Assembly: GCA_947652115.1 (NCBI GenBank)
Contig: OX393562.1
Location: 20,030,469-20,094,468 of the forward strand
Origin: Blastomussa wellsi
Taxonomy: Eukaryota > Cnidaria > Anthozoa > Scleractinia > Plerogyridae
DNA: 64,000 nucleotides
Direction: 5' to 3'
Of the stretch, positions 62,181-64,000 are shown in pieces. The notes beneath the pieces were generated by a model. The model saw nothing but the letters and a program-made list of their open reading frames with translations, had not been told where the DNA came from and made no database searches. The translations under genes and the position numbers were made by a program. Numbering within the stretch: position 1 is the stretch's first letter; every line of letters begins with the position of its first letter.

Positions 62181-62251
62181 GAGAGCTGACGTTTTGAGCT
62201 CTTCGTCGGGGGGTTAACGACGAAGGGCTAACGCTCGAAACGTCAGCTCTC
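62181..62251. repeat. Hairpin repeat with AACGTCAGCTCTC arms
   Basis: GAGAGCTGACGTTTTGAGC pairs with GCTCGAAACGTCAGCTCTC, and CTTCGTCG with CGACGAAG inside. A partial relative lies near 63372-63400 (GAAGGCCTAACGCTCAAAAC). It is probably part of a dispersed transposon family. Confidence 0.6.
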
Positions 62252-63439
62252 CTACCACTATGGTTTAGTTGATATGTAGAAAGAACAAGACAAGTCGAAA
62301 TTACTGCAAGATCTGGTTCACTGCGACACCATAAATAAAAGCCTTTCAATACAGAGAACTCAAGTTCTCTACGGTGGACGACCATGGGACCAACACCCAG
62401 CTGTTCACCTAGAGAGGTGTACAGACACACGCCGGGCTTAGAGAAGTATCCGCCTTACAGCGATGTCGGCTGCTGTTTAAATGGACATTGTCACGGGGAT
62501 TTTTGTTCTTTTTAGTAAAACAGCACAAAAGGCGGATAGAACATTAAGATGAAAATATTATTATTTTTCCAAGCCACAAGGACCAAACCAAGTTGACATT
62601 ATTTTTATTATTACCAGTAGTAATCAAAGATTAGGGAACTGCGTTCGTTCAAAGAGTCTTGTTGCATAGAATGAGGAAACGGGAAGCTAGAGTGGCAAAA
62701 GAACAAGGTATTCACTGTAAACACTGTTGTACACCTTATCCACAGAATGCCTGGATGCCCACATTCTGGGGTAAGCACGAATTTACATCTCGGTCATCTT
62801 GAAATCAAGAATGACAGTCAATTCCCACGACAAACCATCTTTCGAAATCACGTAACACTTTTCTTTTAATCCCACAACCAACAACAACAAAAACAAATTT
62901 ACAAAGAAGCATGAACATACACTTTTTGAAGGTAGCGCAGACTTATCGAGTCAGGAAGTGGCCCGAGTCCAGCAAATCGTGAGACTTACTTACCGAGCAG
63001 TAAATAAGAATGTATGTACGTCCACATGTCCCATATTTTCTGTTTAATTACGTAGCACGGGTCATGAGAGTTCCGGATCTTACTCGGTGACGTGTTTATG
63101 GAAGGCGCGATCACTTGGTCACTTCCACGGTCCACGAAAATAAAATGAACCAGGCCTGGAAAGTCCTCAAGGTAGCGAAGATTTATTAAGGAAACTAAAG
63201 CTAAATGCTTTTACAAAATTAATGCTCCAGTAACATTTAAAAGATTTCTGCTACAAGAAGTGCTTTAAACCGATAATTTACTAAAGAGAACTCTTCGTTC
63301 TTTCATTTAAACAAACACGCAAATATTAAATAGTGACACATTAAACTATCCACTTTGCTGTCCCTTCTGGTGAAGGCCTAACGCTCAAAACCCGAGCTTT
63401 TCAAATTCAATACGGCGGTTTATTTACCTTGTCAACTTT

Positions 63440-63730
63440 GTGGTAAAGATAAAGTCTGTGTCGAGCCTAGTGGCCCATACCGACTGTATCCCAGTTTCTG
63501 TACTCCACTAGGAGTATTCCTACGCCCACTAAGATGGGAAGCTAGTCCATCGCAAGGTTACCCCCAACATTATTGCGGCGGTACGCATTTATGCACCTGG
63601 GCAGAGAGAGGCACCGTGAGAGTGAAGTGTCTTGCTCAAAAACACAGCGCAGTGCCCCGGCCGAGGCTCGAATCTGGACCGTTCGATCCGGAGTCCAGCG
63701 CACTAACCATTAGGCCACTGTACCTCCCTT
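63440..63730 (-). mobile_element. tRNA-derived SINE, copy 2
   Basis: On the minus strand the head has A-box TGGCCTAATGG and B-box GATTCGAGCCT, then GAGCAAGACACTTCACTCTC and AATGTTGGGGGTAACC in the same order as the copy at 36838-37110. The tRNA-like part can fold approximately, but the shared body downstream marks it as a SINE. Confidence 0.75.
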
Positions 63731-64000
63731 TATCAACTGTAATGAACACTATACTGAGGTCTTTGTTTTTAAGTAATTAATATTTACTCTTTCTGATTCG
63801 CCAACTCGTTGCTTAGCAATTACGTCATTAGCCTTTACACGTGGACAGTATATAGATAGTTTTAGCGGCATATTCCCGCCAGTTCAAGTTTAAGTTCATC
63901 GTACACAGTACGTGTGTCAAGTAAGGTTAAGTTTAAGCTACCCTTGGCTATTAAGAGTGCAAGCGGGAACCGATGTGTAAGTACAAAACTATTTCCCATG

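Larger units (their letters stand above)
60069..64000. other. Downstream region after the homeobox gene
   Basis: No gene is recognised in these 3.9 kb. It contains a C homopolymer near 60870, the CRE-motif array (61231-61480), a hairpin repeat (62181-62251), a fragment of the GAGAGGTGT satellite family near 62395-62465, and a SINE (63440-63730). The last 150 bases hold TATATAG at about 63849 and an AGTTTAAG-rich stretch that may belong to a promoter or LTR cut by the window edge; this is unsupported. Confidence 0.55.

Overview
The window looks like nuclear DNA of an animal, most likely a cnidarian and probably an anthozoan such as a stony coral. This placement is inference. It rests on short, precisely phased exons in long AT-rich introns, animal-only gene families (PCGF5-type Polycomb RING proteins, a KH/NYN RNase, a homeobox gene), and dense foldback MITEs, tRNA-derived SINEs and non-LTR retroelement scraps. 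There are no bacterial features. Only five protein-coding genes can be supported; nearly all other open frames are chance or repeat-derived.

Layout. (1) 1-6525: intergenic, with two MITEs carrying 3-bp TWA duplications and one 638-bp TIR element. (2) 6526-24526 (+): PCGF5-like gene A, nine coding exons, 255 residues. Its fourth intron holds a complete intronless gene on the same strand (15913-18093), a 726-residue endoribonuclease combining KH-like, UBA-like, NYN/PIN, CCCH zinc finger and CUBAN/CoCUN-like parts. That gene has its own TATA box, poly(A) signal, and an upstream region with a kappaB-like palindrome and three STAT-type sites. (3) 24527-31841: repeat-rich spacer with nested foldbacks, a long palindrome, three (ATT)n tracts and a reverse transcriptase fragment. 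(4) 31842-42858 (+): PCGF5-like gene B, 254 residues. (5) 46862-53215 (-): PCGF5-like gene C, 243 residues, convergent with B. B and C share promoter, 5'UTR and intron sequence, so they are arms of a roughly 21-kb inverted duplication. (6) 57930-60068 (+): two-exon ANTP-class homeobox gene, 165 residues, with a Not/Emx/Vax-like homeodomain. (7) 60069-64000: no gene recognised; it holds an array of CRE-like TGACGTCA motifs, a hairpin repeat and a SINE.

All three PCGF genes share one nine-exon structure with identical intron phases. Each encodes an intact RING finger and a RAWUL domain; they differ mainly in the linker between the two. In known animals PCGF proteins pair with RING1 in PRC1 to ubiquitinate histone H2A and silence developmental genes, including homeobox genes. 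The RNase belongs to families that destroy inflammatory or viral RNA; its link to the PCGF genes appears to be positional only.
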